64,000 bases of DNA from Aeromonas salmonicida subsp. salmonicida (GCF_001643305.1 NZ_LSGW01000115.1:1-64000), one strand, 5' to 3'; numbered from the stretch's first letter, positions 27,987 through 36,440 are shown. Numbers and translations are program-made. The notes: generated by a model not told the origin, from the letters alone.

Positions 27987-28964
27987 ATGCGTTTCAACTA
28001 TTCCGACCTTACTCCCGACCTCATCATGGATGCGCTGGATCTCAGCGGTCTGCGACTCGACTCCGGCCTCATCGAGCTCAACAGTTACGAAAACCGGGTC
28101 TATCAGTTTCAGGACGAGGAGCGCCGCCGCTATGTGGTGAAGTTCTACCGTCCCGGTCGCTGGAGTCGCGCCCAGATCCTGGAAGAGCACGACTTTGCCG
28201 CCCGACTCAATGAGGCGGAGATCCCGGTCGCTGCGCCGCTCTCCTTCGCGGGCGAAACCTTGCTGGAGCATCAGGGCTACCCCTTTGCCATCTGGCAGAG
28301 CGTGGGTGGCCGCCAGTTCGAGGTGGACAACCTGGATCAGCTGGAGTGGGTGGGACGTTACCTTGGCCGGATTCACCAGATCGGTGCCAGCCGATCCTTC
28401 CATCACCGCGTCCGACTGGATGTGGAGAGCATGCTGCACGAACCGCGTGAGCTGCTGGCATCCGGTGAATGGCTGCCGAGCGGGCTGGCCAAGCAATTCT
28501 TCGGTGTACTCGACGAGCTGATCAAGCACGTCTGCGATGCCATGACTCTGGATGTGGCACAGATCTCCCTGCACGGTGACTGTCATCCGGGCAATATTCT
28601 GTGGCGTGATAGCCCCATGTTTGTCGATCTCGACGACTGCCGCACCGGCCCCGCTATCCAGGATCTCTGGATGATGCTGAGCGGCGAGCGCCACGAGCAG
28701 TTAATCCAGCTCGACACCCTGCTGGCCAGCTATGAGGAGTTCATGGAGTTCGACCCGCGCGAGCTGGCCTTGATTGAGCCGCTGCGGGCCATGCGCATAG
28801 TTCACTATATGGCCTGGCTGGCACGGCGCTGGGACGACCCTGCGTTTCCCCGTCACTTCCCCTGGTTCAATACCGACCATTACTGGCGTCAGCAGATTGC
28901 GACCCTGCATGATCAACTGGCCGCGCTCAAGGCGCCACCTTTGACCCTGATGCCAGGGTGGTGA
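27987..28964 (+). CDS. srkA: Stress response kinase SrkA (YihE/RdoA)
   Basis: Aminoglycoside-phosphotransferase-fold serine/threonine protein kinase of 325 residues, which protects E. coli from MazEF-linked death and from Cpx-related stress. NSYENRVYQFQDEERRRYVVKFYRP near the N terminus (split NSYENRVYQF and YVVKFYRP) holds the ATP lysine. The catalytic loop is HGDCHPGNILW (His196, Asp198) and the metal Asp is in FVDLDDC. ATG 27975 is also in frame; 27987 is chosen with GGTGG upstream. The last 18 codons and the following bases are copied in tandem downstream. dsbA follows, as in E. coli. Confidence 0.94.
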   Translation: MRFNYSDLTPDLIMDALDLSGLRLDSGLIELNSYENRVYQFQDEERRRYVVKFYRPGRWSRAQILEEHDFAARLNEAEIPVAAPLSFAGETLLEHQGYPFAIWQSVGGRQFEVDNLDQLEWVGRYLGRIHQIGASRSFHHRVRLDVESMLHEPRELLASGEWLPSGLAKQFFGVLDELIKHVCDAMTLDVAQISLHGDCHPGNILWRDSPMFVDLDDCRTGPAIQDLWMMLSGERHEQLIQLDTLLASYEEFMEFDPRELALIEPLRAMRIVHYMAWLARRWDDPAFPRHFPWFNTDHYWRQQIATLHDQLAALKAPPLTLMPGW

Positions 28965-29171
28965 CATATCAGGAGTGCTGATCGGTGCCCGCAGATCGCG
29001 ATACCTGCCGCATGATCAACTAGCCGCGCTCAAGGCACCCCCTTTGACCCTGACGCCAGGGTGGTGACATATCAAGAGTGCTGATGGGTGCCCACAGCTC
29101 GCGATACCTGCCGCACGATCAACTGGCCGCGCTCAAGGCACCACCTTTGACCCTGACACCGGGGTGGTGAG
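28905..29171. repeat. 103-bp tandem repeat, about 2.6 copies, covering the srkA tail
   Basis: Copies begin with GATCAACTGG or a close variant at 28911, 29014 and 29117, an exact 103-bp period. Each contains the last codons of srkA plus its stop (GGGTGGTGA) and about 50 bp beyond. Copies 1 and 2 differ at roughly nine positions, and copy 3 stops after the duplicated stop codon near 29170. Only the first copy is translated as srkA. The rest of the 377-bp gap up to dsbA (29172-29341) shows no further gene. Confidence 0.9.
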
Positions 29172-29341
29172 CGAGGGCGCGTCGGCATAAGCCCACAGCG
29201 ATTGTCTGTCGATGACGCTCTCTGCCGTAGCGCCTGCTGGTGTGGCCCTTTGCCATTGACGTCTGAGTGGTGACGCAATAGGCTTGGCACTGCTTCGGTT
29301 CGCCGGGCGTGCCTCACAGTGATCCCTTAACAGGAAACGTC

Positions 29342-29950
29342 ATGAAAAAAGTACTATTTTTCCTCGCTGCCATGCTGATGATCCCCATGGTTCACGCCGC
29401 CCCCGAATTCAAGGAAGGCGTTAACTATGACGTGGTCAAACAGACAGGCAGTGCCCAGCCGGAAGTGGTGGAGTTTTTCTCCTACTACTGCCCGCACTGC
29501 GCGACCTTCGAGCCGATCGTTGAACAGTTGAAAGCGGGGATGCCAGAAGGCGTTCCCCTCAAGAAGAACCCGGTGGCCTTCCTGGGCCGCGAGATGGGTC
29601 CGGAAATGCAGCGCGCCTATGCCCTGGCCAGCCTGCTGAATGTTGAAGCCAAGCTGACCCCGGCTATCTTCAACAAGATCCATACCCAACGCCAGTATCC
29701 GCAGAGCCGCGCGGATGTGAAGCAGATCTTCCTGGATAACGGCGTGCCGGCTGAAGAGTTCGACGGTGCCGTCGACAGCTTCGCCGTATCCGGCATGGTG
29801 TCCCAGTTTGATCGCAACACCGAGAGCTACAACATTCGCGGTGTGCCGGCCTTCCTGGTCAACGGCAAGTACATGGTTAAGATCGAATCCATTACTTCTC
29901 AGGAACAGTTCAGCCAGTTGGTGAATTTCCTGCTGGCCAAGAAAGACTGA
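29342..29950 (+). CDS. dsbA: Thiol:disulfide interchange protein DsbA
   Basis: Periplasmic oxidase of 202 residues (E. coli 208) that forms disulfides in secreted proteins. It has a signal peptide of about 19 residues (MKKVLFFLAAMLMIPMVHA). The catalytic CPHC is at residues 50-53 in SYYCPHCATFE, and the cis-proline loop is RGVPAFLVNG. The start at 29342 follows AGGAAACGTC; an upstream in-frame extension is rejected because it would hide the signal peptide. Confidence 0.96.
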   Translation: MKKVLFFLAAMLMIPMVHAAPEFKEGVNYDVVKQTGSAQPEVVEFFSYYCPHCATFEPIVEQLKAGMPEGVPLKKNPVAFLGREMGPEMQRAYALASLLNVEAKLTPAIFNKIHTQRQYPQSRADVKQIFLDNGVPAEEFDGAVDSFAVSGMVSQFDRNTESYNIRGVPAFLVNGKYMVKIESITSQEQFSQLVNFLLAKKD

Positions 29951-29970
29951 TCCCGCAGTAACCCATGAAA

Positions 29971-30006
29971 AAAGCCCGCCGGTGCAAACCGGCGGGCTTT
30001 TTGTTT
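29971..30006 (+). terminator. Intrinsic terminator after dsbA
   Basis: AAAGCCCGCCGGT-GCAA-ACCGGCGGGCTTT is a near-perfect strong stem followed by TTGTTT. It also faces the end of the leftward permease gene and may act in both directions. Confidence 0.88.
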
Positions 30007-30054
30007 ATCGGGATTGGAGCCTGACCAGCTCAACGCCGGCTGCTTGCTCCCGAT

Positions 30055-31590
30055 TCAGATCTGGCAGTCTCGCTGGGAGGGGGCTGGGCGCGGCAAACGG
30101 GAGCGGCGGCTGATCCCCTCAGCCAGCCAGACCAGCAGCAAGATGGCCAGGATCAGGGTGGCTGCCTGATCGTAACGGAACAGGCTGAGCGACACATAGA
30201 GCTGCTGCCCCAGCCCCCCTGCGCCCACCACCCCGAGTATGGTAGCGGCCCTCAGGTTCATCTCGCCGCGATAGAGGCTGTAGGCCAGCCATTGGCGTGA
30301 CACCAGTGGAAACAGCCCGTACCAGAAGCTGGCCGTGGGGCCGGAGCCGCTCAATTGCAAGGCGAGGCGAGGGGCCTGATCCGCGTTCTCCAGCGTCTCC
30401 ACGAACAGCCGGGCCAGCACGCCCGTGGTGTGCAGGGTAAGCGCCAGTATGCCCGCCACCGGCCCCAGCCCGACCGCGATCACCAGCAGGCTGGCGAAGA
30501 TGAGCTCCGGCACGGATCGCAGCAGGTTGAACAGCAGCCTCAGTGGCCAGCAGTGGCGGGCGAGACAGGCCAGCGGCAGGGCCAGCAGGGCGCTCAACAG
30601 GGTACTCAGCAATGCCATCTGCACCGTATCGAGCAGGCCAAGGCCGACTGTTCGCAGAAAAGGCCCCGACCAGTCCGGTTGCAGAAACTCGCCGATGAAC
30701 CGGCCCAGCCCGCCGAAGGAAAAACTCAGCATGCGCCAGTCGAGCTGGTGGAGTGCCATGGCGCTGGCCAGCCCCAGGCAGGCAAGCAGTTGCAGGCCGG
30801 GGGAGCGGGTGTGGCGCAGCCAGGCGCTGAGGCCGTCGGCCAGGGTCACCAGCAGGATGAAGGCCAGCAGCAGGGTCACTACCTCACCACCGGCAAACAT
30901 GCGCAACGAGAGTTCGAGCTGCTGGCCGAGCCCGCCAGCACCGACGAAACCCATGATAACGGAGGCGCGCAGAGCACACTCCCAGCGATAGACGGTGTAG
31001 GAGAGCAGCTCCTGGCGCACCGCGGGCAGCACGCCGTACCAGAGCGCCTGCAGGCGGCCGCTGCCGCCGAGTAGCAGGGCGCGGGCCGGTTGCAGGGCGC
31101 CGCTCTCCATGATCTCGTTGTAGACCTTGGCCAGCATGCCGCCGTAGCTGACGGCGATGGCCAGGATGGCGGCCAGGGGCCCGAGCCCCGACAGACGCAC
31201 GAACAGCAGCGCCCAGATGAGCTCGGGCAGGCTGCGCAGCAGAATGGCGATGAGCCGGCTGAAGGCGCGCAAGGCGCCGCGCAGCGGGCTGGGGATAGGC
31301 CCCAGCTCGGCCAGCGACAGGGCGCGGGAGCCGAGCAAGGCGAACGGAATGCCGAGCAGCAGGGCACCGGCCAGCCCCAGAGTCGCCACGGCCAGACTCT
31401 GCAGGGTAGCGGTCAGGGTCAGGGCCAGAAAGTCCTGATCCAGGCGGGGTGGCCAGCTGGTGGCGAGAAAGTTGCCCATCTGCCGCCAGCTCTGACCATC
31501 GAGCAGGCCCAGCCAGCCGTCGGCCTGCTGCCACAGGCTGTAGCCGACCAGGGCCAGCAGCCAAGGTAGGGGATGGTGCCAGCGGCTCAT
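30055..31590 (-). CDS. PhnE-type ABC importer permease, two fused PhnE units
   Basis: Inner-membrane protein of 511 residues made of two tandem binding-protein-dependent permease domains (about 30-255 and 285-495). Each ends with the same EAA-loop motif: ASVIMGFVGAGGLGQQL in the first and ATILGVVGAGGLGQQLY in the second. A fused pair supplies both membrane subunits in one chain. The ATG at 31590 overlaps the stop of the ATPase gene (TGATG); a GTG at 31602 is an alternative start. It is the last gene of a binding protein-ATPase-permease operon. Substrate is probably a phosphonate, phosphite or selenate-like oxyanion. Confidence 0.88.
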   Translation of the reverse strand: MSRWHHPLPWLLALVGYSLWQQADGWLGLLDGQSWRQMGNFLATSWPPRLDQDFLALTLTATLQSLAVATLGLAGALLLGIPFALLGSRALSLAELGPIPSPLRGALRAFSRLIAILLRSLPELIWALLFVRLSGLGPLAAILAIAVSYGGMLAKVYNEIMESGALQPARALLLGGSGRLQALWYGVLPAVRQELLSYTVYRWECALRASVIMGFVGAGGLGQQLELSLRMFAGGEVVTLLLAFILLVTLADGLSAWLRHTRSPGLQLLACLGLASAMALHQLDWRMLSFSFGGLGRFIGEFLQPDWSGPFLRTVGLGLLDTVQMALLSTLLSALLALPLACLARHCWPLRLLFNLLRSVPELIFASLLVIAVGLGPVAGILALTLHTTGVLARLFVETLENADQAPRLALQLSGSGPTASFWYGLFPLVSRQWLAYSLYRGEMNLRAATILGVVGAGGLGQQLYVSLSLFRYDQAATLILAILLLVWLAEGISRRSRLPRPAPSQRDCQI

Positions 31591-32351
31591 CAGCCGACGC
31601 ACGGCAGTGCCTCCTGGTCACCGGCGTAGAGGGCGCCCAGCATGGCCGGGGTGACGGCGGTGGCGGGGCAGTCGAACTGCACCCGTCCCTCGCGCAGGCC
31701 TATGATGCGGGGGAAGCGCTCAAGGGCCAGTTCGACCGCGTGCAGGCTGGCGATGAGCGTGCTGCCGTGCGTGCGGGCTTGCGCCAGCAGGGCATCCAGG
31801 CTGCTTTGGGCGAGTACGGGGTCGAGGGCGGAGACGGGTTCATCGGCCAGCATCAGGTCCGGCTGCTGATAGAGCACCCGGGCTATGCCGACTCGCTGCA
31901 ACTGGCCACCGGAGAGCTCGCCGCAGCGCTGCTGCCACTTGTCGGCGAGGCCGAGGCGGGCCAGTTCGGCCCGAGCACCGTCCGGATCGCAGGGGCGCAG
32001 CAGCGAGAGCAGGGCGCGAACGAGGGACCACTGGCCGAGTCTGCCAGCCAGCACGGCAGTCACCACCGGCTGGGAGGCGGGCAGCGGAGGCTGCTGCCAG
32101 ACCATGCCGATCCGGCTGCGCAGCCGCTGGCGGGCCCGGGTGGAGAGGGCCCAGGGATCTTCCCCCCACAGGGAGAGTGCCAGCTCACCGCGCAGCTCTG
32201 TACCGATCAGCCGCAGCAGGCTGGTCTTGCCCGCGCCGCTCGGTCCTATGATGGCGACGCACTCCCCCGCCTCGATCTGCAAGCGAAGCGGATGCAGGAT
32301 GCGACTCTCGCCGAGCCGCAGCCCTGCTCCATTCAGCGCAACGGCGATCAC
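31590..32351 (-). CDS. PhnC-type ABC importer ATPase
   Basis: Cytoplasmic ATPase of 253 residues with Walker A GPSGAGKTS (about 36-44), Q-loop WQQPPLPAS, signature LSGGQLQRVGIAR, Walker B LMLADEPVSALD and H-loop ASLHAVEL. It starts at 32351, overlapping the end of the binding-protein gene (ATGA). It overlaps the permease start at the other end, so all three genes are translationally coupled. Confidence 0.9.
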   Translation of the reverse strand: MIAVALNGAGLRLGESRILHPLRLQIEAGECVAIIGPSGAGKTSLLRLIGTELRGELALSLWGEDPWALSTRARQRLRSRIGMVWQQPPLPASQPVVTAVLAGRLGQWSLVRALLSLLRPCDPDGARAELARLGLADKWQQRCGELSGGQLQRVGIARVLYQQPDLMLADEPVSALDPVLAQSSLDALLAQARTHGSTLIASLHAVELALERFPRIIGLREGRVQFDCPATAVTPAMLGALYAGDQEALPCVG

Positions 32352-33193
32352 TTCAGCAGACCGGCCTGGGTCGCGGCCGCTTCTATGCCCTGGTAGTTCT
32401 CGGGCTTGGTTTCGATGAAACGGCTGGCCCGTTGCAGCTTGAGGATCTCGGCCTGGGCCGGGACGGCAGGATCCAGGCTGAGGAAGGCCTGCTTGATTTT
32501 CTCCTGCAGCGCCGGATCCAGGTCGCCGCGCACCGTCCAGTTGTAATCAAAGTAGGTCGGCGTGGTCCAGATCACCTTCACCTTGGCGGTATCGACCTTG
32601 CCCTCTTCCACCAGCTTGTCCCACACGGAGGCGTTGAGCGCACCGGCCGGCACCTTGCCGGAGGCGACCCAGGCAACGGTGGCGTCGTGAGCGCCGGAGA
32701 AGGCGACATGTGCGAAGTCACGTTCCGGATTGATGCCCTGCTCGGCCAGGAAGTGGCGCGGCATCAGGTGACCCGAGGTGGAGGAGGGGGAGCCGAAGGC
32801 GAAGTCCTTGCCCCTGGTGTCGGCCAGGGTCTTGATGCCGCTGTCGGCATTGGCGATGAATTTGGAGGTGAACTGGGCATCCTCCTGGCGTTGGACCAGC
32901 GGCACTACCTTGTCGGCCCTACGATGGGCCTGCACATAAGTGAAACCCCCGAGCCAGGCCATGTCGAGTTTGCCGGCAGCCAGCGCCTCGACCACGGCGG
33001 CGTAATCGTTGACCGGTACGAACACCACCTCGCGCCCCGTCTTCTCGGCCAGATATTCTCCCAGCGGGGCGAACTTGCGCTGCAACTCGGTGGGGGCTTC
33101 GTCCGGGATGGCGGATACCCGCAGCGGTTCGGCGGCAGTGGCGCCTAGGCTGGCCAGCAGTGTGGTGAGGGCAAATATCCATTTAGAGGTCAT
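32348..33193 (-). CDS. PhnD-type substrate-binding protein (phosphonate or putative selenate importer)
   Basis: Periplasmic protein of 281 residues with signal peptide MTSKWIFALTTLLASLGATAA. Family features are LRVSAIPDEAPTELQRKFAPL (split LRVSAIPDEA and ELQRKFAPL), WLGGFTYVQAHRR, FGSPSSTSGHLMPRHF and TPTYFDYNWTV. The last resembles the putative selenate-binding subgroup as much as true PhnD, so the substrate is open. The start at 33193 follows AAGGAA. No phn C-P lyase genes are nearby, which argues against a simple phosphonate-use operon. Confidence 0.87.
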   Translation of the reverse strand: MTSKWIFALTTLLASLGATAAEPLRVSAIPDEAPTELQRKFAPLGEYLAEKTGREVVFVPVNDYAAVVEALAAGKLDMAWLGGFTYVQAHRRADKVVPLVQRQEDAQFTSKFIANADSGIKTLADTRGKDFAFGSPSSTSGHLMPRHFLAEQGINPERDFAHVAFSGAHDATVAWVASGKVPAGALNASVWDKLVEEGKVDTAKVKVIWTTPTYFDYNWTVRGDLDPALQEKIKQAFLSLDPAVPAQAEILKLQRASRFIETKPENYQGIEAAATQAGLLK

Positions 33194-33227
33194 GGGCAGT
33201 TCCTTGTGGTCTGTCGTTCGGGCAAGA

Positions 33228-33255
33228 GAAAGGCCCGACACCAGTCGGACCTTTC
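33228..33255 (-). terminator. Terminator after pncB
   Basis: Leftward reading gives AAAGGTCCGAC-TGGT-GTCGGGCCTTT, a strong stem with one mismatch, followed by a pyrimidine-rich CTCTT. It lies between the pncB stop and the start of the ABC transporter operon. Confidence 0.7.
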
Positions 33256-33317
33256 AAGAGGGTCATGGTAGGGGGCCACCGGCGCTCTGCGCAAGATGGG
33301 CTCCTCAAAAAGGCACG

Positions 33318-34496
33318 TTACACCCCGACGTGGAAGGCCTGCTTGAGGTTGCGGATGAAGTCCGCATCCCGGCACAGGGTCTTGCCCGGGCTGTCGGAGA
33401 TCTTGGCGACCGGGCCGCCGTTGCACTCCATCAGCTTGAAGACGATGTTCATGGGGCTGACACCGGGCAGATCGCAGGTGAGCTTGGTGCCGATGCCGAA
33501 GCTGGTGTTGATGCGGCCACGGAAGTGGCGGAACAGCTGCACCGCCTTGTCGAGGTTGAGCCCATCGGAGAAGACCAGCGTCTTGTCGGTGGGGTCTATG
33601 CCGAGGCGCTGGTAGTGGCTGATGGCCTTCTCGCCCCACATAACAGGGTCGCCGGAGTCGTGGCGCAGACCCTGATAACGGCTGGCCAGCTCAAAGTCAA
33701 AATCACGCAGGAAGGCGTCCATGGTGATGCAGTCGGTCAGGGCAATGCCGAGGTGGTTGGTGAATTCGTCCAGCCAGCTGGTGAGGGCGGCGCGTTGGCT
33801 GTGCTCGAGCGGGAAGCCGAGCTGCTGGTGAGCCTGGAACCACTCGTGGGCCTGGGTGCCCACGGCAGGTAGTTGGTACTTTTGGGCCAGCAGGTAGTTG
33901 CTGGTGCCGCGAAATGCCGGCAGCCGCTCCTTGAGACGGCCCACTACCGCATCCTGCACCGCATGGGAGAAGCGGCGACGGGTACCGAAGTCGATGAGGT
34001 TGAACTCGCTCATCTCTTCCGGGCTGAGGTCCTGTTCCAGCTTGTCGATCTTCTGATCGAGCCGATCCAGCGCCTGGTTGACGCCAAACTGGGGATAGCG
34101 GAAGCGGTTGCGCATCTCGCTGATGATGGCGAGCACAGGGATTTCCCACAGGATCACATCCTGCCAGGGTCCCTCGACCCGCACATTGATGCGGCCATCC
34201 TGCTCGAATACCTGCAGCAGGGAGGCATCGAGGGGCTTGCGGCGCAGGTGATCCAGGTAGTCGGCGGTGAAGAAGGGGCGCTCGGCCAGAAAATTCAGTT
34301 CCGGCCTGGTCAGCCGCAGGGAGCCGGCGAGACGCAGTTGCTCCTCTATCTGGCCCATCATGGGCAACAGATCTTCTTCGTTGCGGCTGTGGAATTCGGC
34401 CACCACCTCGGCATCAGGATAGCGGTGGAACACCGCCTGCTGCATATGCAGCTTGTAGGCATCGGTATCGAGCAGACTGGTGAGGATCGGCGGCAT
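33318..34496 (-). CDS. pncB: Nicotinate phosphoribosyltransferase PncB
   Basis: NAD-salvage enzyme of 392 residues that converts nicotinate and PRPP to nicotinate mononucleotide. Visible motifs are LLDTDAYKLHMQQAVFHRYP at the N terminus, GTRRRFSHAVQD, GTSNYLLAQKY, RHDSGDPVMWGEKA and the PRPP/phosphate region SFGIGTKLTCDLPG. The start at 34496 follows GGGGAG and matches the family. It is downstream of pncA, and the intervening DNA contains a duplicated copy of the pncB start. Confidence 0.95.
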   Translation of the reverse strand: MPPILTSLLDTDAYKLHMQQAVFHRYPDAEVVAEFHSRNEEDLLPMMGQIEEQLRLAGSLRLTRPELNFLAERPFFTADYLDHLRRKPLDASLLQVFEQDGRINVRVEGPWQDVILWEIPVLAIISEMRNRFRYPQFGVNQALDRLDQKIDKLEQDLSPEEMSEFNLIDFGTRRRFSHAVQDAVVGRLKERLPAFRGTSNYLLAQKYQLPAVGTQAHEWFQAHQQLGFPLEHSQRAALTSWLDEFTNHLGIALTDCITMDAFLRDFDFELASRYQGLRHDSGDPVMWGEKAISHYQRLGIDPTDKTLVFSDGLNLDKAVQLFRHFRGRINTSFGIGTKLTCDLPGVSPMNIVFKLMECNGGPVAKISDSPGKTLCRDADFIRNLKQAFHVGV

Positions 34497-34591
34497 ATCA
34501 GGCTCCCCGCAGGCGGGCGAATGCCGGCCACATGTGTAGATTGCAGGCACCGGTATCGGGCAGGCTGGTGAGAATCGGCGGCATATCAGGC
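34448..34591. repeat. 88-bp duplication of the pncA/pncB junction, with a 28-codon mini-ORF
   Basis: About 55 bp around the pncB start (34448-34502) are repeated at about 34536-34591, offset by 88 bp. Shared parts include AATCGGCGGCATATCAGGC-type sequence. The upstream copy carries its own ATG (34584), preceded as in the real gene by the pncA stop. It reads MPPILTSLPDTGACNLHMWP and then eight more residues before a stop (TGA, 34500-34498), one base before the true pncB ATG. The mini-ORF may couple pncB translation to pncA. Confidence 0.85.
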
Positions 34592-35221
34592 ATCCAGCAG
34601 GCGTTGTACATCCATCAGGGTCTGGGCCAGCTCGGCCCCGGCTTCGATCATCTGGGAGTGAGCACTGGCAACCGTATCCGGGGCTATGCCACGGCAGGCA
34701 TCGAGATGGACGATCACCCGAAAACCGGCGTGGCGCAGTTGCAACACGCTGGTCTTGACGCAGTAGTCGGTGGCGAGGCCGCCGACCAGTACGGTATCGA
34801 CCTTGCGGGCCTGCAGAAATTCGATGAGCCCTGTGCTGCGCCGTTCGGCCAGGTCGTGGAAGCAGGTGCCGTAGGGGTGCAGATCCGGCTCGACCCCCTT
34901 CCAGACGAAGAAGTCGTAATCGATGGGGGCGGGCAGGCCATCCAGCAGCTCGAAGCCTTGGGTGCCGGGCACACAGTGTACCGGCCAGGTGAGGTCGGCA
35001 TTGGGCAAATCCAGCGGCAACAACATGCCGGCTGGGTCACTGACGGCCCAGGCTGCGTTGGCGGGATGGGAGTCCTTGCTGCCAATACGCAGCGTGGCGA
35101 GGGTGGCCTGAGCGTTGAGCGCAGCCACAATATCATCCCCGCCCACGACGGGCAGTTCGTTCGGGCAGAGGGGAGTAAATCCCTTCTGCGCATCAATATC
35201 CAGGCTGGCGACGGTTCCCAT
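34586..35221 (-). CDS. pncA: Nicotinamidase PncA
   Basis: Isochorismatase-fold amidase of 211 residues that hydrolyses nicotinamide to nicotinate. Active-site pieces are the Asp in ASLDIDAQKGF (Asp10), metal ligands around IGSKDSHPANAAW, the lysine in FFVWKGVEPDLHPYG and the catalytic cysteine in GGLATDYCVKTSVL (about 160). The start at 35221 has AAGGAG eight bases upstream. It is first in a pncA-pncB operon and divergent from an NrtR-type regulator. Confidence 0.94.
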   Translation of the reverse strand: MGTVASLDIDAQKGFTPLCPNELPVVGGDDIVAALNAQATLATLRIGSKDSHPANAAWAVSDPAGMLLPLDLPNADLTWPVHCVPGTQGFELLDGLPAPIDYDFFVWKGVEPDLHPYGTCFHDLAERRSTGLIEFLQARKVDTVLVGGLATDYCVKTSVLQLRHAGFRVIVHLDACRGIAPDTVASAHSQMIEAGAELAQTLMDVQRLLDA

Positions 35222-35232
35222 GATTGGCTCCT

Positions 35233-35251
35233 TCACATACTATTCGTGTGA
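35233..35251. promoter_or_regulatory. Candidate operator between pncA and the NrtR gene
   Basis: A TCACA-N9-TGTGA inverted repeat sits in the 74-bp divergent intergenic region, overlapping a possible rightward promoter (TTCACA at 35232 and TATCTA at 35255). The arms are short, so this is a weak call. It is a reasonable target for the adjacent NrtR-type repressor. Confidence 0.35.
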
Positions 35252-35295
35252 TATTATCTACCAAACATTAATGGAAGGCGAGCAGGGCGATCGAC

Positions 35296-35946
35296 ATGCT
35301 GAGAATGAGTCTGGATATGGTGGTGCTGCGGTTGTACGAGGAGCGGCTCGAGCTGTTGCTCGAAACCCGCGATCACCCCCCCTTTGCCAACTGCTGGCAA
35401 CTGCCGGCACTGCGCATCGACGAGACTCGGGATCGGGACCTGGACACGGCTCGCCATCGCCTGCTGGCGGAGTGGGGGCTCGGCCACTGCTACAGCGAAC
35501 AGGTTTGCACTCTCGGCAATCTGGAGCGGGATCCCCGTGGCTGGTCCACCGCGCTGGTCTACCTCTGTCTGGTCGATCCGGAAGTCGAAGCCGTGCACGG
35601 TTGCTGGCATCCACTCTCGGCCCTGCCCGGCCTCAGCCTCGCCTTCGATCATACCCAGCTTATAGCCAGAGGGCTGGAGAGACTGCGGATCAAGAGTCGC
35701 TACAGCACCTTGCCGCTGCAACTGCTGGGGCCCGAGTTCACTCTCTCCGAAGTGCAGCGCGCCTTTGAAATCATCCTGCAAACTCCGATGAACACGGCGG
35801 CGTTTCGCAAGCGCATCCATCGCGCCGACATTCTGGTGGATACCGGCCGCAAGCGGACCGGCAAGCAGCGCCCTGCCATCCTCTACCGGTTGGAGAGCCC
35901 TTGCTGCGTCATGTTCGATCAGGTGATGCACGGGGCAGAAGCATGA
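35296..35946 (+). CDS. nrtR: NrtR-type NAD biosynthesis regulator (degenerate Nudix plus winged helix)
   Basis: Protein of 216 residues. The N-terminal half is a Nudix fold whose signature box is degenerate (RIDETRDRDLDTARHRLLAEWGL, where catalytic Glu/Gly spacing is lost; key pieces are RIDETRD and RHRLLAEWGL). The C-terminal winged helix has FTLSEVQRAFEIIL and AAFRKRIHRADIL. NrtR proteins sense ADP-ribose and repress NAD-salvage genes. Divergent placement from pncA-pncB fits that role. A second ATG (codon 4) is an alternative start. The next gene overlaps by four bases. Confidence 0.83.
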   Translation: MLRMSLDMVVLRLYEERLELLLETRDHPPFANCWQLPALRIDETRDRDLDTARHRLLAEWGLGHCYSEQVCTLGNLERDPRGWSTALVYLCLVDPEVEAVHGCWHPLSALPGLSLAFDHTQLIARGLERLRIKSRYSTLPLQLLGPEFTLSEVQRAFEIILQTPMNTAAFRKRIHRADILVDTGRKRTGKQRPAILYRLESPCCVMFDQVMHGAEA

Positions 35947-36440
35947 GCAAAGCGCCGCCCCGGGTGCTGGTGAGTGCCTGCTTGCTGGGTCAGCCAGTAC
36001 GTTACGATGGCCAGAGCAAGGGGATTGTCAGCGACTGGCTGAATGAGCTTGGCGCCGAGGGGCGAACGCAGTCTTTCTGCCCCGAAGTGGCAGGCGGACT
36101 GCCGACTCCGCGCCCCCCTGCCGAGCGGCAGGGTGATCTGGTGCTGACCGCGAGCGGACTGGATGTGACGGCCGAGTTCGATCGCGGTGCCGAGCTGGCT
36201 CTTGCGCTCTGTCAGGCGCAGGGGATTCGCTTCGCGCTGCTGAAAGAGGGGAGCCCCTCATGCGGCAGCGGCCGTATCTATAACGGCCGCTTCGAAGGTG
36301 TGTCAGTGGCGGGTGAGGGCAAGACCACGGCCCTGCTGCGTCGCAACGGCATTGCAGTGTTCCGCGAGGAGCAGTTGCCAGAACTGGCCTTGGCGCTTGC
36401 TTCGGCAACCGCCAAGGAGGCGGACTCAACGCCAAACTGA
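35943..36440 (+). CDS. DUF523 family protein
   Basis: Cytoplasmic protein of 165 residues with the complete DUF523 pattern: VLVSACLLGQPVRYDGQSK at the N terminus, FCPEVAGGLPTPRPPAE in the middle and LKEGSPSCGSGRIYNG near 95-110. The invariant cysteines suggest a metal or cofactor site, but the function is not established. The start ATGA overlaps the end of nrtR, so it is coupled to the NAD regulator. It is followed by 158 bp without a gene. Confidence 0.9.
   Translation: MSKAPPRVLVSACLLGQPVRYDGQSKGIVSDWLNELGAEGRTQSFCPEVAGGLPTPRPPAERQGDLVLTASGLDVTAEFDRGAELALALCQAQGIRFALLKEGSPSCGSGRIYNGRFEGVSVAGEGKTTALLRRNGIAVFREEQLPELALALASATAKEADSTPN

Noticed and set aside
28905-29171. CRISPR-like or mobile repeat
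   Set aside because: The repeat unit is 103 bp with no spacers and contains part of a gene, so it is a local tandem duplication.
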